Shown here one piece after another: positions 1 to 8,347 of a stretch of 50,751 bases of DNA. Position numbers and translations under genes: made by a program. Numbering within the stretch: the first letter of the stretch is position 1; the number at the start of each line of letters is the position of its first letter. The notes beneath the pieces are model-generated. The model was not told where the DNA came from and did not search any database. It saw only the letters and a program-made list of their open reading frames with translations. The stretch lies in assembly GCF_030825805.1 (NCBI RefSeq), contig NZ_JAPJPF010000007.1, positions 1 through 50,751 on the forward strand, read 5' to 3'. This stretch comes from Streptococcus sp. (GTDB lineage: Bacteria; Bacillota; Bacilli; Lactobacillales; Streptococcaceae).

Positions 1-62
1 CGATTGTAGTGATTACCATTGCCCTTCTTCTACTAGGAACTGTGGTTCCATTCTTACAATAG
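1..62 (+). CDS. C-terminal end of an unidentified membrane protein (partial)
   Basis: Reading from base 3 gives a 19-residue hydrophobic tail, IVVITIALLLLGTVVPFLQ, followed by a TAG stop at 60-62. The composition is that of a terminal transmembrane segment. The rest of the gene lies outside the window, so the protein cannot be named. It ends 17 bases before the dipeptidase gene on the same strand and could be cotranscribed with it. Confidence 0.5.
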   Translation, partial: IVVITIALLLLGTVVPFLQ

Positions 63-79
63 AATAAAGTAGGTGTTTC

Positions 80-1420
80 ATGAAAAATAGAATAAAGGAC
101 GATGTAAAAGAGCAGTTTTTAACCTCTCTTCAAACCATCATTTCTTATCCTTCGGTTTTAAACGAAGGCGAAAATGGAACACCGTTTGGACAAGCTATCC
201 AAGATGTCCTTGAGAAAACGTTAGAAATTGCTCAAGAAATGGGCTTTCAAACTTATCTAGATCCTGAAGGATACTATGGATATGCAGAGATCGGTCAGGG
301 GGAAGAACTCCTGGCCGTTCTTTGTCACTTGGATGTTGTTCCAGCCGGTGATTTAGAAGATTGGCAAACGCCACCTTTTGAGGCAACTCTGAAAGATGGA
401 TGGTTGATTGGACGTGGGGTACAAGATGACAAGGGGCCATCCCTTGCGGCCCTTTACGCAGTTAAGAGCCTGCTCGACCAAGGAGTTGTATTTACCAAAC
501 GGATTCGCTTTATATTTGGTACAGACGAGGAAACTCTCTGGCGCTGTATGAATCGCTACAATCAGATAGAAGAAAAAGCAGATCTTGGCTTTGCTCCGGA
601 TTCTTCTTTCCCATTAACCTATGCTGAAAAAGGCTTGCTTCAAGTGAAGCTCCATGGACCAGGCTGGGAGGATCGTCCTTTGCAGGCTGGTCGTGCCCTC
701 AATGTGGTTCCAGATAAGGCGACTTATAAGGGGGAACGTTTAGAGGAACTTTTACCAGTGATCGAGCAAAGTGGTGTGAACTATACAGAAGAAGCAGGAG
801 CAGTAACCGTTCTTGGACTGTCTAAACACTCTAAAGATGCGGCTGAGGGTGTCAATGCTATTGTCGGCTTAGCGGAAAGTCTTTCCTTGATTCAGCCTCA
901 TCCAGCTCTTCTCTTTATCGCAGATGCTGTTGGGGAAGATGCGACAGGAGTAGCTCTCTTTGGTGAAATCAAAGATGAACCAAGTGGTGCTCTTTCCTTC
1001 AATATTGCGACCCTCTCTATTGATGAAGAGCGATCTGAGATCGGGATTGATATTCGGATCCCTGTCCTAGCAGATAAGGATGCTTTAGTAGAGCGATTAA
1101 CTGAGGTGGCGGCTAGTTACCAACTTCAGTATGAAGAATTTGATTATTTAGCTCCACTGTACGTGCCGTTAGATAGTCCATTGGTAAGTACTTTGATGAA
1201 GGTCTACCAAGAAGAAACGCGTGATCAAACCCCAGCTATGTCCTCAGGGGGAGCGACTTTTGCTCGAACCATGGAAAATTGTGTGGCTTATGGGGCACTC
1301 TTCCCTGATGCTCTCCAAACAGAGCACCAAGCGAATGAACGTGCTAAACTGGACGATTTGTATCGTGCAATGGAAATTTATGCCGAGACCATTCGACGGT
1401 TAGCAGGCAAGGAAGTCTAA
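80..1420 (+). CDS. pepV: M20 family dipeptidase, PepV-like
   Basis: 446-residue cytosolic zinc peptidase of the M20/PepV (Sapep) family, which hydrolyses dipeptides taken up during growth on peptides. Visible motifs are CHLDVVPAGD around residues 82-91 (His83 and Asp85, metal ligand and catalytic Asp), GVQDDKG at 113-119 (bridging Asp) and the DEE pair at 149-151 (general base plus ligand). A second Asp is at 174 (FAPDSS) and a late His lies in TEHQANE near the C-terminus. Length is close to the usual 465-470. The ATG follows a purine-rich TAGGTG. It ends at a shared bidirectional terminator facing argR. The family is clear; exact substrate range is inferred. Confidence 0.85.
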   Translation: MKNRIKDDVKEQFLTSLQTIISYPSVLNEGENGTPFGQAIQDVLEKTLEIAQEMGFQTYLDPEGYYGYAEIGQGEELLAVLCHLDVVPAGDLEDWQTPPFEATLKDGWLIGRGVQDDKGPSLAALYAVKSLLDQGVVFTKRIRFIFGTDEETLWRCMNRYNQIEEKADLGFAPDSSFPLTYAEKGLLQVKLHGPGWEDRPLQAGRALNVVPDKATYKGERLEELLPVIEQSGVNYTEEAGAVTVLGLSKHSKDAAEGVNAIVGLAESLSLIQPHPALLFIADAVGEDATGVALFGEIKDEPSGALSFNIATLSIDEERSEIGIDIRIPVLADKDALVERLTEVAASYQLQYEEFDYLAPLYVPLDSPLVSTLMKVYQEETRDQTPAMSSGGATFARTMENCVAYGALFPDALQTEHQANERAKLDDLYRAMEIYAETIRRLAGKEV

Positions 1421-1430
1421 TATAGATTTG

Positions 1431-1472
1431 AAAAAGAAAGCTTAGATGGTCTGACCATCTAAGCTTTCTTTT
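1431..1472. terminator. Bidirectional terminator between pepV and argR
   Basis: Perfect inverted repeat with arms at 1432-1450 and 1454-1472 around the loop CTG. A-rich and T-rich flanks allow termination in both directions for the convergent genes. Confidence 0.85.
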
Positions 1473-1941
1473 ATTTGCTAAAGAAGAAGGGAGGAGTAAA
1501 TTCTTTCAATTTTTCAAAGCAGTCCAAGGCACCTTGATTGTCTTCACAGATGATGAGACAGACGTCATCTCCGCAGACGGTTGCGACAATTTGTGGTAAT
1601 TCCAGGGCGTCTAGGATAGCACCGAAAGACTGAGCCAGTCCAGGGAGAGTTTTCACCACCACTTGGTTTTGGACGGGACGAAGCATGACGAGGGCATCCT
1701 CCATATAAAAACGCAGTCGATTTTCCCAGCGAGATGGGGCAATGCTATTGATAGCATAGTAAGAGGTATCCCCTTCGTTAATTTTTACTAGATTCAAGGA
1801 TTTGACATCTCTTGATAGAGTTGACTGGGTCACGATGATGCCGTTAGCTTCCAGGCTGTCCTGTAATTCCTGTTGGGTTCGAATTTTCTTTTCTGAAATA
1901 ATGGACCGGATCAGACGGTGGCGACTTTCAATCTTATTCAT
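1471..1941 (-). CDS. argR: ArgR/AhrC-family arginine-responsive transcriptional regulator
   Basis: 156-residue DNA-binding regulator of arginine metabolism. The N-terminal winged helix carries the recognition helix region [16 protein letters not shown] at about residues 37-53. The C-terminal half has the hexamerisation and arginine-binding pattern, with [11 protein letters not shown] at about residues 124-134. Length matches the family. Streptococci often carry two or three ArgR paralogues (ArgR, AhrC, ArcR), and which one this is cannot be settled from sequence alone. It starts 12 bases after the queA stop and is probably translated from the queA transcript; GGAGAG precedes the start. Confidence 0.85.
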   Translation of the reverse strand: MNKIESRHRLIRSIISEKKIRTQQELQDSLEANGIIVTQSTLSRDVKSLNLVKINEGDTSYYAINSIAPSRWENRLRFYMEDALVMLRPVQNQVVVKTLPGLAQSFGAILDALELPQIVATVCGDDVCLIICEDNQGALDCFEKLKEFTPPFFFSK

Positions 1942-1953
1942 AAGGGGCTCTCC

Positions 1954-2982
1954 TTATTTGATAAACATAGCATCTCCAAAGCTGAAGAAACGGTAGCCTT
2001 GGTCGATAGCGTGCTGATAAGCATCCAGAGTGAGTTCTCGACCTGCGAAGGCAGAAACGAGCATGACTAAGGTTGATTTTGGTAAGTGGAAGTTGGTTGA
2101 AAAGGCATCGACAACCTGCCACTGATAGCCTGGTTTGATAAAGATATTGGTCCAACCAGAGTCGGCTTGTAACTCCCCATTAAACTTGTTCCCAATTGTT
2201 TCTAAGGTTCGGATAGAAGTGGTTCCAACAGCTACGATGCGGTGACCGCTCGCTTTAACTTGCCGAAGGGTTTGGGCAGCCTCTTCAGAGAGTTGATAAA
2301 ACTCGGAATGCATCTCATGTTGGTCGAGATCGTCGACAGATACAGGACGGAAGGTCCCAAGTCCGACATGGAGGGTTAGATAAACCAAGTGAACGCCTTT
2401 GTCTTCAATTTTTTGTAAGAGCTCGGGTGTGAAATGGAGGCCAGCAGTAGGAGCAGCGGCGGATCCATTTTCTTTGGCATAGACTGTCTGGTAACGTTCC
2501 TGATCTTCTAATTTTTCATGGATGTAAGGTGGTAGGGGCATTTCCCCTAGACTTTCCAAGACTTCAAGGAAAATCCCTTGGTAAGAAAACTCTACGATAC
2601 ATCCTCCGTGTTCTAACTTCTTGATCAGAGTTGCTTGGAGACGTCCATCACCAAAGCTAACGACCCCACCCTCTTTGAGACGTTTGGCAGGTTTGGCAAG
2701 AACCTCCCATTGATCGCCCTCGATATTTTTTAAGAGGAGAAGCTCCACATGTCCCCCTGTATCCGGTTTGACCCCATGGAGACGGGCAGGAAGGACACGG
2801 GTATTGTTCATCACCAAAGCATCCCCTGGTTCTAATTCATTGATAATGGCATCAAAATGCTGATCTTCCATCTGACCTGTTTGACGATTGAGGATCAGTA
2901 GTTTTGAGGCATCGCGCTTTTCTAGAGGAGTTTGCGCAATTAACTCCTCGGGGAGGTGGAAATCAAAGTCGTTTGTATTCAT
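1954..2982 (-). CDS. queA: S-adenosylmethionine:tRNA ribosyltransferase-isomerase QueA
   Basis: 342-residue cytosolic enzyme that transfers and rearranges the ribosyl group of SAM onto 7-aminomethyl-7-deazaguanine in tRNA, giving epoxyqueuosine. Family signatures are the N-terminal [24 protein letters not shown], the [12 protein letters not shown] block, [13 protein letters not shown] and the C-terminal [17 protein letters not shown]. Full length for the family. It leads a two-gene minus-strand unit with argR and diverges from nagB. The start is preceded by AAGGAGAGACC. Confidence 0.95.
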   Translation of the reverse strand: MNTNDFDFHLPEELIAQTPLEKRDASKLLILNRQTGQMEDQHFDAIINELEPGDALVMNNTRVLPARLHGVKPDTGGHVELLLLKNIEGDQWEVLAKPAKRLKEGGVVSFGDGRLQATLIKKLEHGGCIVEFSYQGIFLEVLESLGEMPLPPYIHEKLEDQERYQTVYAKENGSAAAPTAGLHFTPELLQKIEDKGVHLVYLTLHVGLGTFRPVSVDDLDQHEMHSEFYQLSEEAAQTLRQVKASGHRIVAVGTTSIRTLETIGNKFNGELQADSGWTNIFIKPGYQWQVVDAFSTNFHLPKSTLVMLVSAFAGRELTLDAYQHAIDQGYRFFSFGDAMFIK

Positions 2983-3032
2983 GGTCTCTCCTTGTTTCTA
3001 AATTCTTCTATTTCTTACATTTAACCTTCCCC

Positions 3033-3060
3033 ATTATATCATGAAATAAGAGTGAAACAA
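3033..3060 (-). promoter_or_regulatory. Candidate queA promoter
   Basis: On the minus strand: -35 TTGTTT (3055-3060), 16-base spacer, perfect -10 TATAAT (3033-3038). It lies about 50 bases upstream of queA. Confidence 0.55.
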
Positions 3061-3117
3061 AGGAAATCACTAGGCGAATTTTAAAGGGATGAAGGTAAAA
3101 AATCCTTCTTTCGTATG

Positions 3118-3156
3118 AAGAAAGCGCTTGACAAAAATTGGTCTATACCATATAAT
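3118..3156 (+). promoter_or_regulatory. nagB promoter with NagR-type operator and possible cre
   Basis: Consensus promoter TTGACA (3128-3133), 17-base spacer, TATAAT (3151-3156). The spacer contains TTGGTCTATACCA (3138-3150), whose TGGT/ACCA arms match the dre operator bound by GntR-family NagR repressors of amino-sugar genes. AAGCGCTT at 3122-3129 overlaps the -35 and resembles the core of a CcpA cre site (about 11 of 15 consensus positions). The NagR assignment is inferred from motif similarity. Confidence 0.65.
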
Positions 3157-3185
3157 GAATATAAGAAATAAGTGGAGGTTTAATC

Positions 3186-3887
3186 ATGAAAGTTATTGAA
3201 GTAGCCAATCAAATTGAAGGAGGGCAGGTTGCTTTTGACCTGTTAAAAGAAAAGTTAGAACAAGGTGCGAAAACGCTGGGGCTTGCGACTGGAAGTAGTC
3301 CACTTGAATTTTATAAATTGATTCGAGAAAGTGACTTGGATTTCTCAGACATGGTCAGTGTCAACTTGGATGAGTATGTCGGTTTGACGGGAGAAGATCC
3401 TCAATCTTATCGTTATTTTATGCAGGAAAATTTATTCAATGAGAAACCTTTTAAAGTCAGCTATCTTCCGAAAGGAAATGAAGATACTGCAGAAGAAGAA
3501 ACAGCTCATTACAATGAAATCTTGGCCCAAAACCCAGTAGATCTGCAAATTCTAGGGATTGGTCGCAACGGGCATATTGGATTTAACGAACCTGGAACCC
3601 CGTTTGACAGCCAAACGCATTTGGTCCATTTGGATCAATCAACGATTGAAGCCAACTCTCGCTTCTTTGAAAAAATTGAAGATGTGCCAACTCAAGCCAT
3701 TTCAATGGGAATTGCAAATATTCTCGCTGCCAAGTCCATCATTCTCTTTGCATATGGTGAATCGAAAGCAGAAGCGATTGCTGGAATGGTCAATGGTCCA
3801 AAAACAGAGAGTTTACCTGCGAGTGCCCTTCAAGGTCATCCAGATGTCGTGATTATTGCAGACCAAGCAGCCTTGAGCCTACTGTAA
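3186..3887 (+). CDS. nagB: Glucosamine-6-phosphate deaminase
   Basis: 233-residue cytosolic enzyme converting glucosamine-6-phosphate to fructose-6-phosphate plus ammonia, feeding amino sugars into glycolysis. Motifs: [16 protein letters not shown] (phosphate binding), [11 protein letters not shown] (catalytic Asp region) and [15 protein letters not shown] (active-site His loop). Length fits the short Gram-positive form without the allosteric C-terminus. AGTGGAGG lies ahead of the ATG. It is monocistronic, with its own promoter carrying a NagR-like operator and a terminator downstream. Confidence 0.95.
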   Translation: MKVIEVANQIEGGQVAFDLLKEKLEQGAKTLGLATGSSPLEFYKLIRESDLDFSDMVSVNLDEYVGLTGEDPQSYRYFMQENLFNEKPFKVSYLPKGNEDTAEEETAHYNEILAQNPVDLQILGIGRNGHIGFNEPGTPFDSQTHLVHLDQSTIEANSRFFEKIEDVPTQAISMGIANILAAKSIILFAYGESKAEAIAGMVNGPKTESLPASALQGHPDVVIIADQAALSLL

Positions 3888-3904
3888 CCAGTTGAAACAG
3901 AGAG

Positions 3905-3939
3905 ACCTATCTAAAATATCCTGAAAGATAGGTTTTTTT
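3905..3939 (+). terminator. nagB terminator
   Basis: ACCTATCT (3905-3912) pairs with AGATAGGT downstream (ending 3933), followed by a seven-base T-run. Confidence 0.8.
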
Positions 3940-3950
3940 ATAGATTGAAG

Positions 3951-3961
3951 TATGGTACAAT
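3951..3961 (+). promoter_or_regulatory. Candidate extended -10 promoter of first D,D-carboxypeptidase gene
   Basis: TATGGTACAAT: a TGG extension followed by TACAAT at 3956-3961, 33 bases upstream of the TTG start. No good -35 was found. Confidence 0.4.
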
Positions 3962-3994
3962 AAGATAAAATTCTATATTTGAGGAAAATATATT

Positions 3995-5329
3995 TTGAAA
4001 AAGAAGTTGCTCGTTTTAGGAATCATCGTCTTATCTCTGTTCCGACCTTTGTCGATCGTGGCTGATGAGTTAGTGGATATGGCGCAAAAAATGTATCCCA
4101 ATGATCATGTGCAGGCCTATAACCGACCAAGGTCTTCCCTCGTTATCGACGCGAATACCGGGGATGTTTTATGGAAAGACAATATTGATGAAGTGCGGGA
4201 TCCTGCAAGTATGAGTAAGCTCATGACGTTGTATCTGCTTTTCGAATCCATGAAAGAGGGGAAGATTACCAAAGATACGGTTGTCACTGCAACAGCTGCG
4301 GATCAATCCATGTCAAAAATCTATGAGATTTCCAACAATAACATCGTTGCAGGCGTAGACTATACGGTCTCTGAATTGATTACCATGACCGCGGTTCCAT
4401 CCTCCAATGTGGCCACGATTATGTTGGCCAATCTCCTTTCTAACCACGATGCGGATGCCTTTATTCAGCGGATGAATGAAAAGTCCAAGGAGTTGGGGAT
4501 GACCAATACCATTTGGAACAATCCTAGTGGTGCGGCCATTTCAACCTTCCGAGGTTTATATACCAGTTATAACTATCCAAATGATGTTGCTAACCAGACG
4601 ACTGCAAGAGACTTGGCGATTCTCGTCTATCATTTCGTGAAAGAATATCCTGATATCCTTAGCTATACCAATCAGGCTAAGGTGACCGTCAAACAAGGAA
4701 CTCCTTATGAGGAGACCTTTGATACCTATAACTATTCCTTGCCAGGAGCTAGATATGCTCTTGAAGGAGTAGATGGTCTGAAGACAGGCTCGAGTCCTCG
4801 CGGTGCCTTCAACTATATCGCAACTGCTAAACGAGGAGAACAACGAATTATCTCCGTAGTCATGGGAGTTGGTGATTGGTCTGACCAGGATGGCGAATAC
4901 TATCGACATCCATTTGGCAATGCCTTGATCGAAAAAGCTTTTGCAGATTATCGTTATAAGAAATTATTGGACAAGGGTGTTCAGACGATTGATGGAAAGA
5001 CCTACACCCTAGATCAACCTTTCTATGCCACGGTCAAAAAAGGCGAAGAGGATCCAAAGCTAGTTGTTAAAGATGGACAAGTAGAGGCGGATTCAGGCTT
5101 GATGACCCTATCAGAAAAGATTTCTGATGGACTTCCAGTCAAAGAAGGAGCCGTGAATCAATCGGATACTCAAAGTACTACGGCTTCAACTACAGGGAAA
5201 TCCTTCCATTTTCCTCTTGAAAGCCTGGTCATTCTGATTCCAATTTTCATTCTCGCTATGATTCTGTATTTAGAAAGAGCCCATCGTAAAGAACGTGCGC
5301 TCAAGGCTCAGGATCGATACAAAAAATAA
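3995..5329 (+). CDS. dacA: D-alanyl-D-alanine carboxypeptidase (PBP3/DacA-like), first paralogue
   Basis: 444-residue class C penicillin-binding protein that trims the terminal D-Ala from peptidoglycan stem peptides at the outer membrane face. It has an N-terminal signal peptide (residues 1-23) and the three active-site motifs: SMSK (Ser72, Lys75), SSN (Ser136, Asn138) and KTG (263-265). A beta-rich C-terminal domain is followed by a membrane anchor (about residues 411-428) and a basic tail. The start is TTG at 3995, preceded by TTGAGGAAAA. An MFS gene separates it from a paralogue (6646-7935). All catalytic residues are present, so it is probably the active enzyme of the pair. Confidence 0.9.
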   Translation: MKKKLLVLGIIVLSLFRPLSIVADELVDMAQKMYPNDHVQAYNRPRSSLVIDANTGDVLWKDNIDEVRDPASMSKLMTLYLLFESMKEGKITKDTVVTATAADQSMSKIYEISNNNIVAGVDYTVSELITMTAVPSSNVATIMLANLLSNHDADAFIQRMNEKSKELGMTNTIWNNPSGAAISTFRGLYTSYNYPNDVANQTTARDLAILVYHFVKEYPDILSYTNQAKVTVKQGTPYEETFDTYNYSLPGARYALEGVDGLKTGSSPRGAFNYIATAKRGEQRIISVVMGVGDWSDQDGEYYRHPFGNALIEKAFADYRYKKLLDKGVQTIDGKTYTLDQPFYATVKKGEEDPKLVVKDGQVEADSGLMTLSEKISDGLPVKEGAVNQSDTQSTTASTTGKSFHFPLESLVILIPIFILAMILYLERAHRKERALKAQDRYKK

Positions 5330-5335
5330 ATAATC

Positions 5336-5364
5336 AAAACTCAACTGAAATCCAGTTGGGTTTT
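5336..5364 (+). terminator. Terminator after first D,D-carboxypeptidase gene
   Basis: AAAACTCAACTG pairs with CCAGTTGGGTTTT around the loop AAAT; the 3' arm ends in four T. Confidence 0.7.
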
Positions 5365-5401
5365 GTCATTGCCTCTTATATTTAAATTTGAAAGGAAACT
5401 A

Positions 5402-6565
5402 ATGAAAGCATTTCGAAATTCCTATCCTGCTTATTTATTTTTATATAGTTTTTACTTCATGTCGACTGCTCTCTTTACGACTCTAATCTCTGTCTATCTT
5501 ATCGGCCAGCAGTATTCAGCCAGTCAAGTCTCTCATTTGGTATCAATGGCCTTTTTCCTATCCATGCTTACCCAGCCCTTATTTGGTTATATCAATGAAC
5601 GATTTGGCATTGTTAAAATCACCACTTTGAGCTTGGGAGTCCTCATGGCAGGAGTGGCTGGCTTCATCTGGGCCCCTAACTACTTTTGGTTGACGATTTT
5701 TTATGGCTTGGTTTTGCTGTGTCTAAATGGGACGGCTCCCATGATGGAGGTTTTCGCTACCCAGAGTTCCTATGCTTTTGGAAAAATCCGCGTTTGGGGG
5801 ACACTAGGGTATGCGGCTGGAGCGCAACTAGCTGGTTGGCTTTATGCTCATCTTAGCCCCCAGTCTGTATACTATTGTGTTTTGGTAACTATCCTTCTTA
5901 GTTTCCTCACTTTAGGAGCTATTCGTATCGACAAGACCAGTCGGGTACAGAAAGAAGCTGTATCGATCCGTCCTTTGCTCCACAATGGTCCCTATCTCTT
6001 TTTCTTACTTTTGATGGGGCTTGTGTCGGGCGTGGGCAATATTGGCCATACCTATATTCCAGCTCTCTTGATGGATAGTGGGCTCCCTGTCCAAATCGCA
6101 TCTACGGTTGTGGCGATATCTGTCGTTGTTGAAGCGCCTCTTATCTTTTTCTCGGACCGTTTTATGGACCATTGGCCCTTGCGTCTGCTGGTTTTGCTTC
6201 CTGTGGGGATTCTCCTGCTCCAGTATTTCATCTATGCTCTTCCGAGTCCTGTCTTCTTAAAAGTGCTGGTCACTCTTTTGGCCAAGCATACGACGGGGAT
6301 GGTGTTGATCATGGTCTCTTTACGTTTTATCTCTCAACAGGTGGATAAGAAAGATCTAGTCTTAGCCATGGCTCTCATGCAGGGAGTTCGCTACCTTGGT
6401 ACCATTTTATTGCAACCGATAGCGGCTTTCTTTGTGGATCACGGAGGATTTTCAATGATGAGTTACTTCTTGGTGCTTGTCCTGATCCTCGTCCTTCTTC
6501 TCAGTATCTTTTTAAAGATGCCAAAAGGAAAATCTCCGGGTCTCTTTGGGAGTATGAAGGAGTAA
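5402..6565 (+). CDS. Major facilitator superfamily transporter
   Basis: 387-residue integral membrane protein with about 12 hydrophobic segments. GYINERFGIVKITTLSLG between TM2 and TM3 is the MFS signature loop. FGKIRVWGTLGYAAGA at about 130-145 resembles the MFS_1-like group that includes LacY/NupG-type sugar and nucleoside symporters. The substrate is not identifiable. The start is placed at ATG 5402, with GAAAGGAA just upstream. An in-frame TTG at 5363 lies inside the preceding terminator and lacks a ribosome site. The gene sits between two cell-wall carboxypeptidase genes, but no functional link can be read from the sequence. Confidence 0.8.
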   Translation: MKAFRNSYPAYLFLYSFYFMSTALFTTLISVYLIGQQYSASQVSHLVSMAFFLSMLTQPLFGYINERFGIVKITTLSLGVLMAGVAGFIWAPNYFWLTIFYGLVLLCLNGTAPMMEVFATQSSYAFGKIRVWGTLGYAAGAQLAGWLYAHLSPQSVYYCVLVTILLSFLTLGAIRIDKTSRVQKEAVSIRPLLHNGPYLFFLLLMGLVSGVGNIGHTYIPALLMDSGLPVQIASTVVAISVVVEAPLIFFSDRFMDHWPLRLLVLLPVGILLLQYFIYALPSPVFLKVLVTLLAKHTTGMVLIMVSLRFISQQVDKKDLVLAMALMQGVRYLGTILLQPIAAFFVDHGGFSMMSYFLVLVLILVLLLSIFLKMPKGKSPGLFGSMKE

Positions 6566-6603
6566 AAAGATTAGGAAATAGTGTTTCTGAATAGAGGGAC
6601 TTA

Positions 6604-6612
6604 TGCTATAAT
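6604..6612 (+). promoter_or_regulatory. Candidate extended -10 promoter of second D,D-carboxypeptidase gene
   Basis: TGCTATAAT (TG-n-TATAAT), 33 bases upstream of the ATG at 6646. No convincing -35. Confidence 0.5.
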
Positions 6613-6645
6613 GGAGAACGATGATGATGAAAGAAATGAGAGAGA

Positions 6646-7935
6646 ATGAAGTTTAAACGTGCCTTATTTGCGACACTTTCCCTTGCTTGCCTATGTTCCC
6701 CACTGCTAGCAAAGGCGGATGATATTTACCAACAAGAAGACATCATGTCGATCACAGAAAAATCAGGGACATCGGTGGATGAATTTTTCCGTCCCAAGGC
6801 AGATATTGTCGTTGATGCTCACACAGGAGCGATTGTTTATGGAGATAATATTGATGCACCTCGTGACTCCGGTAGCATGGCTAAATTGATGTCTGTCTAT
6901 GTTCTTCTGAAAGCCATTCAAGAAGGGCAACTGGATTATGACACCCTAATTACCGCGACAGATACAGATGTGATCATTTCTCAAAATCAGAAGTTGAGCA
7001 ATAGTCCGATTGTGGCGGGTGCTAAATACAAGGTATCAACCCTCCTAAATATGATTTTTGTTCCTTCTTCAAGTGCTGCTACCATCATGATTGCCAATAA
7101 GGTGTCTGGAGGAGATCCGGATAAATTCTTGGATTTGATGAACCAGCGGGCTCAGGAAATTGGAATGACCAATACCAAGTGGAACAATCCTAATGGTGCC
7201 CCAACTGCAGTCTTGGATGGCTACTATAATCCGACACGCTATGATCAAAATGCCATTAACCAAACAACAGCGAGAGATATGGCTATTTTGGCCTATCACA
7301 TGGTCAATGAGTTCCCTGAAATCCTCAACTACACCAAAAATGCCAAGATTACCCTCTTCAAAGGTACAGATTATGAAGAAACGCATGAGAATTATAATTA
7401 TTCCTTAGAAGGTGGAAGGTATTCTCTTAAGGGAGCGGATGGTCTGAAAACAGGCTCTAGTCCGACCGCAGATTATAATTACACCTTGACGGTTAACCGT
7501 GGGAACCAGCGATTTGTTCAAGTCATTATGGGAGTTGGCCATTACGATGTGGAGATTGCAGAGAGCCTGCGCCACGTCATTGGAAATGCCCTGATTGAAA
7601 GACTCTATCAGGATTATGAATACAAAGAGGTGCTGCCGGCGGGGGATCACACCATTCAGGGGCAAACCTATCACTTAGAAAAACCTTTCTATGCTACGGT
7701 GAAAAGAGGGACCAATCCAGAGGTCAGTGTTCAAAATGGCCAGCTACAAATTGCAAATGGCTTGCAAACTGTTTCTCCGTCTATTCAGCAAACACAGGCT
7801 GTAAGCGCAGTACAGGCGTCCCATCAGAAGTCCACTAGCACGCGTCAAAAAGGCTGGGATCCAATGTGGCTTTTTTGCTTCCTTCCCTTCATTTTCTTAA
7901 GAGTTTTCTTTAACATCAGATATAAGAGAAAATAA
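6646..7935 (+). CDS. D-alanyl-D-alanine carboxypeptidase family protein, second paralogue with altered SxN motif
   Basis: 429-residue paralogue of the 3995-5329 product. It has a signal peptide (about 1-24, ending AKADD), SMAK (Ser77, Lys80), KTG (268-270), a beta-rich C-terminal domain and a C-terminal membrane anchor (about 404-422). The second active-site motif reads SSS (141-143) where the paralogue has SSN, so the conserved Asn is replaced by Ser. Since this Asn helps position substrate and orient the catalytic hydrogen-bond network in the family, activity may be reduced or changed. GAGAGAGAATG gives a ribosome site. The terminator hairpin directly after the stop has been split and duplicated by the element at 7961-8207. 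Confidence 0.85.
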   Translation: MKFKRALFATLSLACLCSPLLAKADDIYQQEDIMSITEKSGTSVDEFFRPKADIVVDAHTGAIVYGDNIDAPRDSGSMAKLMSVYVLLKAIQEGQLDYDTLITATDTDVIISQNQKLSNSPIVAGAKYKVSTLLNMIFVPSSSAATIMIANKVSGGDPDKFLDLMNQRAQEIGMTNTKWNNPNGAPTAVLDGYYNPTRYDQNAINQTTARDMAILAYHMVNEFPEILNYTKNAKITLFKGTDYEETHENYNYSLEGGRYSLKGADGLKTGSSPTADYNYTLTVNRGNQRFVQVIMGVGHYDVEIAESLRHVIGNALIERLYQDYEYKEVLPAGDHTIQGQTYHLEKPFYATVKRGTNPEVSVQNGQLQIANGLQTVSPSIQQTQAVSAVQASHQKSTSTRQKGWDPMWLFCFLPFIFLRVFFNIRYKRK

Positions 7936-7936
7936 A

Positions 7937-7960
7937 AAGATTTCCAGATTTGGAAATCTT
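7937..7960 (+). terminator. Upstream copy of a duplicated terminator hairpin (no T-run)
   Basis: AAGATTTCC (7937-7945), loop AGATTT, GGAAATCTT (7952-7960). Directly follows the carboxypeptidase stop. It is followed by AAATTAAAG rather than a T-run, so it should terminate poorly. An almost identical hairpin with a T-run is at 8208-8237. Confidence 0.7.
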
Positions 7961-8207
7961 AAATTAAAGAAATAGTATTCCTAGAAACTTTCCTTAGGTG
8001 AGTACGGACGTCAGCGAACTTCGAAGAAGTTCCATGACTTAGTTTTGGATCTAAGGCTCCAAAACTCCCGAGTGCTAGAAACAAGAGTGTTTCTAGCACT
8101 TTTCTCACAGCGGAAAGTTTTTGTCCTTCTTAAATGCCTAAAAAATATAAGTCATTCTTTGATAATCATCCGACTATCTTAAGTAAAAAATAGTTTCTCT
8201 ACATTCG
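7961..8207 (+). repeat. Structured RNA-like intergenic element, copy 1
   Basis: Non-coding 247-base element. Its core 7982-8122 matches 9995-10135 at 126 of 141 positions. Predicted fold: closing stem AAACTTTCC (7985-7993) with GGAAAGTTT (8112-8120); inner stem GTGAG (7998-8002) with CTCAC (8104-8108); hairpin I GTCA/TGAC enclosing GAACTTC/GAAGTTC (8010-8038); hairpin II AGTTTTGGA/TCCAAAACT (8041-8066); hairpin III GTGCTAGAAAC/GTTTCTAGCAC (8072-8099). Four base pairs in hairpins II and III change on both sides between the copies. A less conserved A/T-rich tail follows. It does not resemble the BOX, RUP or SPRITE repeats as I remember them. RNA status and function are inferred. Confidence 0.75.
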
Positions 8208-8237
8208 AAGATTTCCAAATACGGAAATCTTTTTTTG
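8208..8237 (+). terminator. Downstream copy of the duplicated terminator hairpin, with T-run
   Basis: AAGATTTCC (8208-8216), loop AAATAC, GGAAATCTT (8223-8231), then a T-run to 8237. It matches 7937-7960 at 21 of 24 bases, with differences only in the loop. Likely the functional terminator for transcripts leaving the carboxypeptidase gene. Confidence 0.75.
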
Positions 8238-8347
8238 TAGTGAACAAAAGGAACCGCTGCTTCCTGGGAGGAGAGAAGCAGTGCTAGAGCAGTTGTTCTC
8301 CTACATTTTCGGATTTGATTTCACAATCTATCATCAGTTAGTGATTG

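Noticed and set aside
7961..8207. Identification of the element as a pneumococcal BOX element
   Set aside because: It shares the short CGTCAG and TTTTGAG strings but not the boxA/boxC ends or modular B units as I remember them, and it is flanked by terminator duplications.
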